This document shows, one piece after another, positions 24,901 to 39,900 of a DNA stretch of 64,000 nucleotides. The notes below the pieces were generated by a model. It ran no database searches. It saw nothing but the letters and a program-made list of their open reading frames with translations, and was not told where the DNA came from. The translations under genes were made by a program, and so were the position numbers. How positions within the stretch are numbered: the stretch's first letter is position 1; each line of letters opens with the position of its first letter. The stretch comes from Amyelois transitella (lineage: Eukaryota > Arthropoda > Insecta > Lepidoptera > Pyralidae), in assembly GCF_032362555.1 (NCBI RefSeq), contig NC_083531.1, positions 1,054,001 through 1,118,000 on the forward strand, written 5' to 3'.

Positions 24901-27900
24901 CTTTCTGATTTAGACTGTGACTCTGAATGCTGTCTCTCACTCTCTGATTGAGCACCAGAAGCGCTTTCTGATTTAGACTGTGACTCTGAATGCTGTCTCT
25001 CACTCTCTGATTGAGCACCAGAAGCGCTTTCTGATTTAGACTGTGACTCTGAATGCTGTCTCTCACTCTCTGATTGAGCACCAGAAGCGCTTTCTGATTT
25101 AGACTGTGACTCTGAATGCTGTCTCTCACTCTCTGATTGAGCACCAGAAGCGCTTTCTGATTTAGACTGTGACTCTGAATGCTGTCTCTCACTCTCTGAT
25201 TGAGCACCAGAAGCGCTTTCTGATTTAGACTGTGACTCTGAATGCTGTTTCTCGCTCTCAGATTGAGCACTAGAAGCGCTTTCTGATGCAGACTGTGACT
25301 CTGAATGCTGTCTCTCACTCTCAGATTGGGCACTAGAAGCGCTTTCTGATTTAGACTGTGACTCTGAATGCTGTTTCTCGCTCTCTGATCGAGCACTAGA
25401 TTCACTTTTTGATGAAGATTTGGATTCTTCACTAGATTTAGATTTAGACTCTGTCTCTGAACGTTGTGTTTCTGTTTCAGTTTGTGCACTAGATTCACTT
25501 TTTGAGCGAGATTCAGCCTCAGAATGTGACTCTTCACTTGCTGATTTCTCTGATTCAGATCGTGCACTTGATTCAGATTTAGACCCAGAACGTTGTCTTT
25601 CGCTTTCAGACTGTGATCTAGATTCACTCTCAGATTTCGCAGCTGATTCTGATTCTGAAAGGCGCTTTTCTGTTTCCAATTTCTCTGATTCAGATTGTTC
25701 ATTAGATTCAGATTCTGATCTTGACGCACTTTCTGACTTGGACTCTGATCGTTGCCTTTCACTTTCTGATTTCGACTCAGACTGTGATTCAGTGGTTTGT
25801 GATTTCCCTGATTCGGTTTGAGCACTGGATTCAGATTGGGATAGTGTTTTTTCGCTTTCAGATTTCTCTGATACAGATTGTACGGATTCAGACCTGGTCT
25901 CTGATTCTGAGCGTTGTGTTTCACTTTCTGACTGTGCACTCGATTCACTTTCTGATTTAGATTCAGCTGCTGATTCAGATTGAGAACTAGAAGCGCTTTC
26001 TGATGTTGATTCAGCTGCTGATTTCTCTGATTCAGATTGGGAACTAGAAGCGCTTTCTGATTTAGACTCTGATTCTGAACGTCGCCTTTCACTTTCTGAC
26101 TGTGCACTAGCAGATTTCGATTCGGACTCAGAAGCACTCTCGGATTTTGATATTGTCTTTTCACTTTCAGATTTCTCTAATTCAGATTGTGCCCTAGATT
26201 CGGATCTGGACTGTGATTCTGATCGTTGTCTCTCAATTTCTGATTGTGTACTTGAAGCGGTTTGAGATTTTGATTCAGATTCTGAACGAGAAGCACTTTC
26301 AGAGTTAGATTCTGAACGAGAAGCACTTTCAGATTTAGATTCAGATTCTGAACGAGAAATACTTTCTGATTTAGATTCAGATTGTGAATTAGAAGCGCTT
26401 TCTGATTTTGATTGAGCTACTGATTTCTCTGATTCGGATTGTGAACTAGAAGCGCTTTCTGATTTTGATTCAGCTTCTGATTTCTCCGATTCAGATTGTG
26501 AACTAGAAGCGCTTTCTGATTTCACCGATTCAGATTGTGAACTAGAAGCGCTTTCTGATTTTGATTGAGCTTCTGATTTCTCCGATTCAGATTGTGAACT
26601 AGAAGCGCTTTCCGATTTTGATTCAGCTTCTGATTTCTCCGATTCAGATTGTGAACTAGAAGCGCTTTCTGATTTTGATTCAGATTCTGATTTCTCTGAT
26701 TCAGATTGTGAACTAGAAGCGCTTTCTGATTTTGATTCAGCTTCTGATTTCTCCGATTCAGATTGTAAACTAGAAGCGCTTTCTGATTTTGATTCAGCTT
26801 CTGATTTCTCCGATTCAGATTGTAAACTAGAAGCGCTTTCTGATTTTGATTCAGCTTCTGATTTCTCTGATTCAGATTGTGAACTAGAAGCGCTTTCTGA
26901 TTTTGATTCAGATTCTGATTTCTCCGATTCAGATTGCGAACTAGTAGCGCTTTCTGATTTTGATTGAGCTTCTGATTTCTCCGATTCAGATTGTGAACTA
27001 GAAGCGCTTTCTGATTTTGATTCAGCTTCTGATTTCTCTGATTCAGATTGTGAACTAGAAGCGCTTTCTGATTTTGATTCAGCTTCTGATTTCTCTGATT
27101 CAGATTGTGAACTAGAAGCGCTTTCTGATTTTGATTCAGCTTCTGATTTCTCTGATTCAGATTGTGAACTAGAAGCGCTTTCTGATTTTGATTCAGCTTC
27201 TGATTTCTCTGATTCAGATTGTGAACTAGAAGCGCTTTCTGATTTTGATTCAGCTTCTGATTTCTCTGATTCAGATTGTGAACTAGAAGCGCTTTCCGAT
27301 TTTGATTCAGCTTCTGATTTCTCTGATTCAGATTGTGAACTAGAAGCGCTTTCTGATTTTGATTCAGATTCTGATTTCTCCGATTCAGATTGCGAACTAG
27401 TAGCGCTTTCTGATTTTGATTCAGATTCTGATTTCTCCGATTCAGATTGCGAACTAGTAGCGCTTTCTGATTTTGATTCAGCTTCTGATTTCTCCGATTC
27501 AGATTGTGAACTAGAAGCGCTTTCTGATTTTGATTCAGATTCTGATTTCTCCGATTCAGATTGCGAACTAGTAGCGCTTTCTGATTTTGATTGAGCTTCT
27601 GATTTCTCCGATTCAGATTGTGAACTAGAAGCGCTTTCTGATTTTGATTCAGCTTCTGATTTCTCTGATTCAGATTGTGAACTAGAAGCGCTTTCTGATT
27701 TTGATTCAGCTTCTGATTTCTCCGATTCAGATTGTGAACTAGAAGCGCTTTCTGATTTTGATTCAGCTTCTGATTTCTCTGATTCAGATTGTGAACTAGA
27801 AGCGCTTTCTGATTTTGATTCAGCTTCTGATTTCTCTGATTCAGATTGTGAACTAGAAGCGCTTTCTGATTTTGATTGAGCTTCTGATTTCTCCGATTCA

Positions 27901-30900
27901 GATTGTGAACTAGAAGCGCTTTCTGATTTTGATTCAGCTTCTGATTTCTCCGATTCAGATTGTGAACTAGAAGCGCTTTCTGATTTTGATTCAGCTTCTG
28001 ATTTCTCTGATTCAGATTGTGAACTAGAAGCGCTTTCTGATTTTGATTGAGCTTCTGATTTCTCCGATTCAGATTGTGAACTAGAAGCGCTTTCTGATTT
28101 TGATTCAGCTTCTGATTTCTCTGATTCAGATTGTGAACTAGAAGCGCTTTCTGATTTTGATTCAGCTTCTGATTTCTCCGATTCAGATTGTGAACTAGAA
28201 GCGCTTTCAGATTCAGTTGATTCTGTTGTTGTAGTAGTTGGCGCTTCAGTAGTGGTTGTTGTTGTGGTAGTTGGCGCTGGTGTAGTTGTAGTGGTTGTAG
28301 TAGTAGGAGCTGGTGTAGTTGTTGTAGTGGTTGTAGGTTCGGGCGTAGTTGATGAGCCGAGCTTACTAGGTTTGTTCTGTTTGATGTACTCAATGGCTTT
28401 ACGTATATCTGAAATTTAAATTGGGATAATATAAATATTATATAAATATACCTGAGATTTTTTGCAAAAAAATTGGCAATCGTAATGTTATAATTCGACG
28501 TTTTACTAGAATTCTATTATGAAGAGGTAAAAATTGATTCATGAAAATTCTTAAACCGTTAAAAAGATAGTATCTGCGGGTGTTCTAGTCTATGTTTGTA
28601 CCACAGACAAAATCGTGTTGCGCCGCTTGTAATCCATAAAGTTCTATAAACTTATTAAATATTAAGAATTTAAGGCGTCTATTGGAATCTTGCCTGATAT
28701 GCCAATAATAGTGTCCAAATAAGTACCTTTCACTTTAAAACCAAAAGTTCGTTACAGCACTTCTATAAAGTAGATTCCCAGATAAGAGTTAAATCTATAC
28801 ATAAAATAAAACGGTAAAATATTTTGTCTGTACATTTAGTATTTTGACTGAAATTGATAGAGAATTTTATTTTTACTTTTTTTGTCTGTCTGTCTGTATC
28901 TGACTGTATGATCAAGATTCAACTTGAAATTTAAGCGGACGAAGTCGCGGGCAACAGCTAGTTAAACAATATAACGTCGTTATACGTAATATCGTCATTT
29001 TCGAAGGCACGGCAGAACTTTCTTTTCACATTTTTTTACTAGTTAACGCTGTTACAGAATCAATTACCCGCACCTTTAATTTTAACTAGAGGCCGCCCGC
29101 GACTTCGTCCGCATGGAAACCCTATCAATCCCGCGGGAACTCTGGGATAAAAAGTAGCCTATGTGTTATTCTGGGTCTTCAGCTACCTACATACCAAATT
29201 TCATGGTAATCGGTTCAGTAGTTTTTGCGTGAAAGAGTAACAAACATCCATACATCCATACAAACTTTCGCCTTTATAATAGTAGTAGGATATGCAAAGT
29301 TTAATTTCTTACCAGATTCTCCTGTAGCCTCTCGAAGTTTGGATAACGCATCCACGAAGTCTGAAATTAATGACGTTGTATTAACAATTCGTAAGAAATT
29401 CAAAATGGCCAATACCCAATGTAGGATCGTCGTTAAAGACTCAAGGAGTATTGCCACTCTGGGCTCCTCTTTAGTTAAGTTTTTTTAGTTAACAATTTAT
29501 ACAAAGAAATATGTATTTATGGATTACTTACCAGTTGTTTCTGTAAACTCCTCGCAAATTGTGATAACCTCTTCTAAATCTATAAATATAAAGCATCAAT
29601 TTAAGTCAAATGAAATTGCAAACGATGTTAAGCGTAACATTAAGACAATGAAGAAAATAAAATAGTATCACTATATAAACGATTTGTTATTAAAGTTCCG
29701 TGTGGTCCCCGGCACCAATTCAAAAAAGAATAGGACCACTCCATCTCTTTCCCATGGATGTCGTAAAAGGCGACTAAGGGATAGGCTTACAAACTTGGGA
29801 TTCTTTTTTAGGCGATGGGCTAGCAACCTGTCACTATTTGAATCTCAATTGTATCATTAAGCCAAATAGCTGAACTGTCATTATTTTAATCTAAATTCCA
29901 TGATTTAGCCATACAGTTGAACAGTTAATACAATCAGTCTTTTCAATACTGTTGACTCTATCTACTCCGCAAGGGATGTAGACGTAACTATATGTATGTA
30001 GGTATTTATACTCACAGAAACGCTTGCTGATAGTAATGAAAAGCTCGAAGAATCTAATGATATCTGTAAATATTTAAAGGTTATTTTTTAATTATGTGTT
30101 TACTAATTTATGCCCACAGGACACATATGGATTTTCTTAATTCTGCTCATTTCTCAAGAAATATCTTCCAGCAGATCCGAATTTTATGGAATAATAACGT
30201 TTATTATAACAGTAAATATAATCATTTCATTTATTATATTTGAGAATTAGCAATTTTATAAAATTATTGAGGTTACTATCTCGCAGATAGATAAAATTTC
30301 ATTAAATTTGGATGAAATTATCGTACTAGCAAGTGGAAATAATATACATATTTGATAAAAATCATAAAGCTTCAACAAGTTTACTTACCAATTCTGACAA
30401 TAGTATAGATGACCTCGATGGATTCGAAGAAAGCTGAAAATTCAATGAATAATTTAATACAATGTTTTATGCGTTATGAACTTAAAGAGACTATATGTAA
30501 TTAACTCATATATACATGTAATTAACTCAGATACACTCATGAAATTATTTGGAATCGATTACACAGATACAAACAAGTGTTCCTGTTTCAGAGCACCTAG
30601 GTCTTAGGGTCGAAAACTCGGCCAGGACATTAAGAAAAATTAACATTTTTCGATTAATCTGAGTGGAGGATACTTATTTCATTATCAATTGTTATCAGAT
30701 ACTAACTCAAAAATAGTGTTGTCGAATTTTCGAACTTCGTTTGAGGCAAGCTCATTCTATGTAAATTGTTTTCGTAAGTATATACTTATTTAATAAAAAA
30801 AAACACACTGTCTCTCTTTCTGTGTAAAACACGATTGTATTATAAATAATTATATGGTAATACTTACACTTATAAACTTGGGATTCTTCTTTTAGGCGGT

Positions 30901-33900
30901 GGGCTAGCAACCTGTCACTATTTGAATCTCAATTCTATCTTAAAGCCTAATAGCTGAACGTAGCCTATCAGTCTTTTCGAGACTATTGGCTCTGTCTACC
31001 CCGCAAGGAATATAGACGTGATTATATGTATGTATGTATGTAATACTTACACGTAGTTCGCGTCATTTGGTTGAATTTCAACGCAGCCGCTGCGAAGTTT
31101 GTAGAATTGGTGATACGAAGGATGGTCTCTATGAAAACTATGATCTCCACCTTGGTGTACTTGTAGACCGTCTCGAAAAACAGGAAAATGTCTGGAAATC
31201 AAAGTGAAGAAAATTATCAGGAGTCATTTGCAGACCTACAACACGTTAGTTTGTAAAATTAAGCGTTTACATTTGACCTTAAAATAGAAGTTGTTGAAGA
31301 AAATTGTGAGTTCCAAAATCTATTAACGCATAACTCTTGGAGTTTGAATGACATATTTATATTACGTACCTGTTATTTTAGTAACTTTGATGATAACGTC
31401 CCATGCTTTTTGAATTGCTGCAAGAGAAGAAAGTTATTACAATTTAATATTGATATCAATAATAAATCAAAATTTAAATTGATATCAATGGCGACACAAT
31501 AATAAGGAAAAGAACATAATCACTAAAATAATAATATGATAATAATATATAAATAAATAAAACCTTTATTTTTCTCTTTACAAAGGATTATTTTATTAGG
31601 CATTAGGTTTTTTTTATAACTAGGTTTTATACATTCTATTTCATTGCTTGGTATCAACAGACTTCACCTTTGGCTGGAGGCTAGGTGCTGTTATAGGTTG
31701 CTGAAGGAACATGTGCTACAGGTAGCTAGGCCCCACCCTTGGAATTACATAGCATTGATGGGCAGTCTATGTGTTGAATGAAGTGGACTAAATATACAGG
31801 TAGGTAAGTTATACTAAATACTTATGTATAGGTATGGGATGTATATATGCAAAGACAACTTACATTTAGTGCCCGTGTGTGAACACAGTTTCTTGAAGAA
31901 ATCGATTATATCCTCATGACCGGATTTAATTCGAATTTGGTCCAGAACATCTAGCATCGATGCTTCTGGAATGAAAACAAACAATCCAATGTTAATAAAT
32001 AAATGAAGTTAGTTTTTATACGCTCTACCTAGGTATATAAAAGCTAAAACAAAAAAATAGGTTTTAAGTCATTTAATTTAATTCATAAATTGTTCCGCTA
32101 ATTTGAAAAACATCGTCCACATAAACATATAAATAAAACAAATTTCTATTAAAAAATATATATGTTATTGATCGTAATTTATTAAGTTCATTTTACAATC
32201 CAAATTGAATATATCTGATTAATTTAAATAATTGTATCAATGATAAAATTTGACAAAGTGGAAAGTGATTTAAAAAATATTATCTGATGATAACCTAACG
32301 CCGAGTCTACATTGGTAAACTTACCCTTTCTAGTTGTTAATGACTTGATGATAGTGCTTGCGTCCTCAAGAACCCTGGTCTGGGTGATGTCTAACAAGGA
32401 GTTTAGGAAGAAAATCGCGTCACGCCTCCTGGTCACCTTGTTGATACGGGTGATGACGTTGACAATATCTGTAAAAATTACAAACATCATATTTTTTTTG
32501 TTAATAATTTATATTAGATATTTTACTAGAAGAGACACACTGTTCTTCAAAATCACTTCACTAGGCTGATGAATTGAGAAGACTCGGGGCGAGACTCTAT
32601 GACTTAGTAAAACATCACTTGCTTTTTTAACGCAGTTAACGCGGTTTGATTGGGTGAATAATTTTATCACACCGTAAAGATTTCCCCTATTACTATTACA
32701 TTACTATTACATTTAACTTGTTTATAGTCTTCTATTTTCTGTATTTTGTTAAATTGTCTGTAAGTATAACTTACTTAGTGCCGTGTGGTTCCTGGCACAA
32801 ATGAAAAAAGAATAGGACCACTCCATCTCTTTCCCATGGATGTCGTAATGGGCGACTAAAGAACAGGCTTATAAGCTTGGGATTCTTTAAAGCGATGGGC
32901 TAGCAATCTGTCACTATTTGAATCTCAACCAAACCAGCCAAACATCTGAACGTGGCCTGTCAGCCTTTCAAGATTGCTGGCTCTGTCTACCCCGGGATAT
33001 AGACGACAATTATATGAATGGATGGATGGAAACTTACTATCATCATCGAAGACGTTCTTGAAAACGTCTTGCACTTGTTCCAAGTTGACGCGTCCGGTGA
33101 TGCGGTATAAGTTCTGTACAATTACTCTTAAACCTGAAAGTGGAAAATGTGCAAATTATTTATTTACCTTTATTTCTTGTAAAATAATTTTTTTTAGAAC
33201 AATTATTTCTTATTATCCATCACATAATTATGCAATCAAAATTTTAAAATAACGATTAAAGACGGCTTTCCGATGTACAAAGTTAATTTAAAATTATAAA
33301 TAGGTGTACTTACTTGTTCGGTTGATTTCCTGAATCAATTCTTCCAAGGCATATTTCAGTTCTGTAAATCAAATAGTTTTTATAAGTAGGTATATTATGT
33401 AGCAATTGTCGAGTAATTAATAATTATGTTAAAATTTTTACAAAGGAAATGTAAAAAAAATATGAAAATGAATAATTCATGAAATCAGTTATGATAATTT
33501 GTACGTATTTTATGTATCTTGTGCCGTGTGGTTCCCGGCACCAATACAAAAAAGAATAAGACCACTCCATCTCCTTCCTCCGGATATCGTAAAAGGCGAC
33601 TAAGGGATAGGCTTACAAAATTGAGATTCTTCTTCTAGGCGTTGGGCTAGCAACTAGTCACTATTTGAATCTCAATTCTATCATAAAGCCAAATAGCCTG
33701 TCAGTCTTTTCAAGACTGTTGGCTCTGTCTACCTCACAAGGGATATAGACGTGACCATATGTATGTTTATGCATCAAAATACATACATTAAAAACAATAC
33801 ATAAAGTATTGTTTTTAATGTATGTATTTTGTAGTATGCATGTGAATTTCACCGCACCACCTACTTAAAGTTTTTCTGTTTGGTCAGCTGGTAGACGGGT

Positions 33901-36900
33901 AGAGAATGCCAAACGGAAATAAGTTCACCTTTTGTACATTTCATTTTGTGCAATAAAGTTTTGAATAAATAAATAAATAATGAATTTTTACAAAGGAAAT
34001 GTAAAAAAAATATGAAAATGAATAATTCATGAAATCAGTTATGATAATTTGTACGTATTTTATGTATCTTGTGCCGTGTGGTTCCCGGCACCAATACAAA
34101 AAAGAATAAGACCACTCCATCTCCTTCCTCCGGATATCGTAAAAGGCGACTAAGGGATAGGCTTACAAAATTGAGATTCTTCTTCTAGGCGTTGGGCTAG
34201 CAACTAGTCACTATTTGAATCTCAATTCTATCATAAAGCCAAATAGCCTGTCAGTCTTTTCAAGACTGTTGGCTCTGTCTACCTCACAAGGGATATAGAC
34301 GTGACCATATGTATGTTTATGCATCAAAATACATACATTAAAAACAATACATAAAGTATTGTTTTTAATGTATGTATTTTGTAGTATGCATGTGAATTTC
34401 ACCGCACCACCTACTTAAAGTTTTTCTGTTTGGTCAGCTGGTAGACGGGTAGAGAATGCCAAACGGAAATAAGTTCACCTTTTGTACATTTCATTTTGTG
34501 CAATAAAGTTTTGAATAAATAAATAAATAATGAAGTCAGAAGTCTTCTTTTATATATTTGCTTAGTCAACCTAATTAAATTAACAATAATCCTGTGCCGT
34601 GTGGTTCCCGGCACCAATACAAACCAGAAAAAGAATAGGACCAGTCCATCTCTTTCCCATGGATGTCATAAAAGGCGATTAAGGGATAGGCCAACTTGGG
34701 ATTCTTTTCTAGGCGATGGGCTAGCAACCTGTCACTACTTCAATCTCAATTCTATCATTAAGCCAGATAGCTGGACGTGGCCATTCGGTCTTTTTAAGAC
34801 TGTTGGCTCTGTCTACCCCGCAAGGGATATAGATGTGACCATGTGTGTGTGTGTATGAAGTCAGACTTACGAGTTTGACCCGTAGCCTTCTTGATCACAA
34901 CTATGCTCTTGGAGAAACTCTTGTTGTTCAGTATCTGACAGAAAGTGATTATAGCTTCGCCGATGTCTGAAAAACAAATAAATTTATAGTATAAATCATC
35001 AGCACTAAGTAATATCTGTATTGAAATACTAGACAAAGATTATAATATTATAAAATAATAATAATTCAAATTACCTCCAGTTCTGGTGACGGACATGAGT
35101 AGATCGAACGCTCCTTTCATATCTGGAAATGAAGAGAATGTAACAATTATACCAGAAGTTTTATTTGTCACCAAAATATTCCATTGTCATGGCGGCTTTC
35201 TGTGGAAACTGCCTTTATTTATGATTTAGACTCTAGATTGACATTCATACATACATACATCACGCCTCTTTCCCGGAGAGGTAGACAGAGACCACATCTT
35301 TCCATTTACCACGATCTCCGCACACTTCTTTCGCTTCATCCACATTCATAACTCTCTTCATGCAAGCTCGTCGGTTTCGGGTACTCTTGACCTGACCTTG
35401 CTAGAACCTCTATGATTTGATCAAGGTACGTTCTTCTAGGCCTTCCCACTCCAACATTTACATTCACACTTCTTTTGTATATTTGCTTTGTCAACCTTAT
35501 TAAATTAACAATATAAAAAAAAAAAACAGAAAAAAATTATTTATATGGCAAAACAACGTTTGCCGAGACAGCTAGTTATTAACAATAATATTATATAGTT
35601 TTATTTTCACTTACCAATTTCAGGGAGCAAGTTCTCAAACACCTTTGGGAACTCAGCCGGCCCCACGCCGCCCGTCAGCTTGCGGATTGTCAGCTTGATT
35701 CCTTGAAGACCTAAAATAATATCGTTTTGAATTCTAAATGTATGTATGTATGTTATATATTCAACTTGCTTTTATCCGAGCTTCGCCCGTGGTTTATACC
35801 CCACTTTTATTATCTCCTTTAGGGTTAAGTATGTACATACATACTCTTCTTATATTAATATCCTACTTATATTATAAATGCGAAAGTTTGTGAGTATGTC
35901 AGTATGGATGTTTGTTACTCTTTCACGCAAAGCTGCCGAACCGATTACGATTGGTATGTATGTAGCTGAAGACCCAGAATAACATATAGGCTACTTCATA
36001 TCCCGGAGTTCCCGCGGGATTGATACGGTTTCCATGCGGACGAAGTAGCGGGAGGCCTCTAGTATGTCATTATTCTCATATCGTAACACATTTGCCGCCA
36101 GTAAGCTGTTCAAATGTTGCCGTCCCTCGTGATTAGAGATCATTTCGATACCACACACGCAGAAAATAAGGTGGAGGTCAAATGTCAAATTTTGTAATTA
36201 AAAAACTAAATATTTTTTTTTGGTATTTTTTTTATATCTGTAAGAAAAAAAAAATTCGGTTCTTAATTTGCCGCCTTCTCAAATCCGCCGCCCTAGGCTT
36301 CAGCCTACTCAGCTTGCTGGTAAATCCGCCGCTGATCGTCACTAAATAGTACAAATCACAGTATTCTTACAAGATACGAGTATTTATGCTTGTATGTGTA
36401 CTACTTTATGCTTGTAGATATTTAAAACTGCATAGTTAATCGATTTCAATGCAGTTTTTTTAGTAGATAAAGTGATTGAAGAGGTAGGTTACCTATACGT
36501 ATAAATTATATGTATAAATGAAGTATAATTATGACCTAATGCTTACCTTTGGTGTGGGCGACATGTCTGAAATAATCGCAGATTTCATGGGAATCTGCGA
36601 AACAAAATTAGATAGATAAGAAAAAAAAATGTTGCTATTGGAAAAGAATTTTTTGAGAAGTTCTAATATTGGAATATTTTATTAAATTTATATGGTAAAA
36701 ATTAAAATTTTAAAGCACATTTAGAGGAGAAAATACTACCTATAATGTTAAATCTTAGAGACTTGTAATAATGGCACTTTTTAAAATCAATTTAAATTAA
36801 TTTCAAAATAGGTTGACATGAAATTGCAAATTAAAGATTAATAATTAAAACTAGTGATTGACTTTAAAATCAAGCGACTTACTCTTTTCCCCAGAAATCT

Positions 36901-39900
36901 TCTGCAATATCTCGAAGATTGCATCAAAATCGGCATGTCCAGTTAGGCGTTTCAGAACTTCGTATGCCTTGAAGACATCTGAAAATTGAGTCACAAAGTC
37001 ACTGTTATGAAATTCAATGCTAAAAAATATAATTTGACTCAAAGTGAAGGTTTAAAATGCAAGTGTAGGTAAATATAAAATTTTGGTACTATATGTTTAA
37101 ACCTTTGGACTAAGCAGATAAATTTACTTTTACACTGTTAGATAATGCGATTATTAATATTACTTATTTGTACCTTCAATTAAGTTTTCATAAATAAATA
37201 GTATAAGTAAGTAAAAATAGTTATGTATAAGAAGAAAAAAAGTTGAGTGACAATATGAAAAAAAAAACAAACTTACTGTTTTCATTGGTCATTTCTCTCA
37301 ATAATGCGACGATAACTCGAACATCTGAAAGTTAAAATAAATATGGTAATTTATGTTCGTGAAAGAGTATGCTGCTTGTTTTATTTTTTTTAAATTCGTA
37401 CCATAAAGAAAACAAAAATTTTAATAATAGTCTAGGTTTGTCTGTTGATACTGGCTACTAAAAAAAATTAATAAAAGAGTGACTTAAAAAAAATTGAATT
37501 GGCGCGCATTTTTAAAATCCCTCATAAAAGTTTTTGTGTAAAAAGTTTCAACGGCAGAAAATGTTACATGGCATCAAGTCCAACTGTTGTTATTTTTTTA
37601 AGAGCAATAAAATGTGAAAAAAAAACTTACTGGCTGTTCCCTCCAATTGAATAAAGAATGAAGTGACGAACTTCCATTCCCTGGAACCTCGGATTCTTCG
37701 TATAAACTCGTATATTTGGCTACGACCTGTCACAGAAAAGGTTTGTTATTTTTCTTATTATTTATAGTTAAGTACAAACATAATAATTAAATGCAATTAA
37801 CGTAAATTAAAGAGTAATTTAAATTAACTTAAACTTATTACCATTTACCACTCTGCCGCTTATACTAAAAAAAAAAACACATTTTCATATCTTGAAAGGA
37901 CAATATTCGAGGTCGATTGAAGAGGTGTATATAGTACCTAGTATATTTTTATTTATAACTAGCTGTCCTCGTGACTTCGTCCGCATAGAATAGTTATTTT
38001 GGGCATCATTGAAGCCCCCAATGATGAATAATTTTCCCCGTTCTTTTTCACATTTCCCATTATTTTTTCCCTCCTTATAATTGCAGCGTGATGTTAAATA
38101 GCCTAAAGCCTTCCTCGATAAATGGTCTATTCGAAACAAAAATATTTTTTCAATTCGAACCTGTTGTTCCTGAGATTAGCGTGTTCAAACAAACAAACAA
38201 ACTCTTCAGCTTTATAATATTAGTATAGATGATCATTGAATTTCAGAGACAAGCGTTTTGAAACAAATGAGGTGCCGTGTAGTTCTATTCCTGGTACATA
38301 CCCTTCTTTTTTATATGAAAATGTTCATCACCTGGCGTTAAGCCCGTTTAGAACCCCTCTGGAGAGGAGCCTGCGGTGATATGCCAATATGCCAACATGG
38401 CATGGATTGGGTGAGTCAGGTTTTTACAAGAAGCGACTCCCGTCTGACCTCCGCAACCTTTGCAGCGACATCTAACCCATGTTAGATCATGGTAACATAT
38501 CCACATAATTATCTTTACTTACTTTTAAGTCCTGCCGTTGTCCCGATGTATCGCAAAGCGGCATTTTCATCTGAAATAATTAATTACCATTAAAATGCGT
38601 GATTTCCCTTCCTAGGGGTCAAAATTTAAATAACCATTTTTAAGACTTTAATTTAGAATTGTTTTTTTTTATTATTAAATTACAGATATTAATAGTTTTA
38701 TTTTATTTTAATAAAGTATTTATTTTATATAAAAAAACCTATTAAAATTATAATATCCTTAAAATAAGTTCAACTGGCAGAGAATGGATTGTGGCATTAA
38801 GTGCACCTGTTGTACATTTTACGTGAATAAAGTTTAAATAAATGTTGGCTTTAAATCCAAACTTCCTATTAATCATACAATATACGAGATAATATAAGTC
38901 TAGTCTTTCTATGTACCTATATGTTAACTGTACAAGCGAATGTGTTGTCGCAACACAACTTAATCATTATTTTCATTTTATTTGACGTTTTACAAATGCG
39001 TTCGTTGCAAGACGATGACGCATAATTCCTATAACTTCTCTCTCTCATCCATATCTTTGTTTGCCGCAATCCGATTTTTCTTCTATTGTTTTTCCTATAA
39101 CTTCTATTGCCTATATAGTATTAACTATTCCTATTATTTAAATAAAGAAAACGTCCATGATAAAATAAAGGTACAATACGTGCGGGTTGAAAATATCTGT
39201 ATTATTTATAAATATTGCAGTCAAACTCATAAATTAGTTTTGGAATCAATTAAGTATCATTAATCAAATAAAGGTTTCAAAACCAAACATCCTTATTTTT
39301 CTGTTGTTTCGCGGAAAGCACACCTATGTATTTGCATAGACAAAAGACGTGCGCAGACGCAACAATATCACAATTTAATCAACTGGCGTTCATTTCGTGG
39401 TAACTCTTTGTTTCTTAAAAATAAACACATAAATTAAGTATATACATAGTTAAAGTTGTACTCTTATATGAACAAACATGTTAGAAGATGAAATATGACC
39501 ATTTTTTAATATTGGCTCAATTCGTTAATTAATTATTTAAACAATTGTTGAACAAGGTCAATTTACGGAGCATTTGTTTAAACAATTCATTTTTGTTGAA
39601 CAATGATGTAGGTTGGGGTATGTAGGATAATGTGTGTGCGTCAGTTGCTTATAGATTTTGCTATGTGCGTTATGTTTATAAGTTTTTATGTTTATTTTCT
39701 ACGTTGGGGTCAAAAACTTTTTTTTTTTTTATTTACCTTGTTAGTACCGGAGGGGTTCTGGACGTGATTTTATGTTAATGTTAGTTATTTTTAATTACGT
39801 TTCAAAGAGTATTTTCAGGCACCAATGTAACAGGGAGATGTTCTCAATAAAAAATGTTTGCTGAAGATAAAAAAAATACCTAATACTTATGACAATATTT

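Noticed and set aside
26523..26525. Start of the Ser-rich protein at 26525
   Set aside because: The codon is GTG (Val) within a repeat; the frame continues upstream to 28408 and the splice acceptor.
26522..28393. Minus-strand 623-aa frame rich in ALLVHNLNRRNQKLNQNQK
   Set aside because: It is the wrong frame of the 57-bp repeat. Exon 24, entering from its splice acceptor at 28408, uses the frame ESASSSQSESEKSE.
33661..34402. Two identical 63-aa frames 550 bp apart
   Set aside because: They fall inside the duplicated family-A element and hairpin; no coding signal beyond the repeat.
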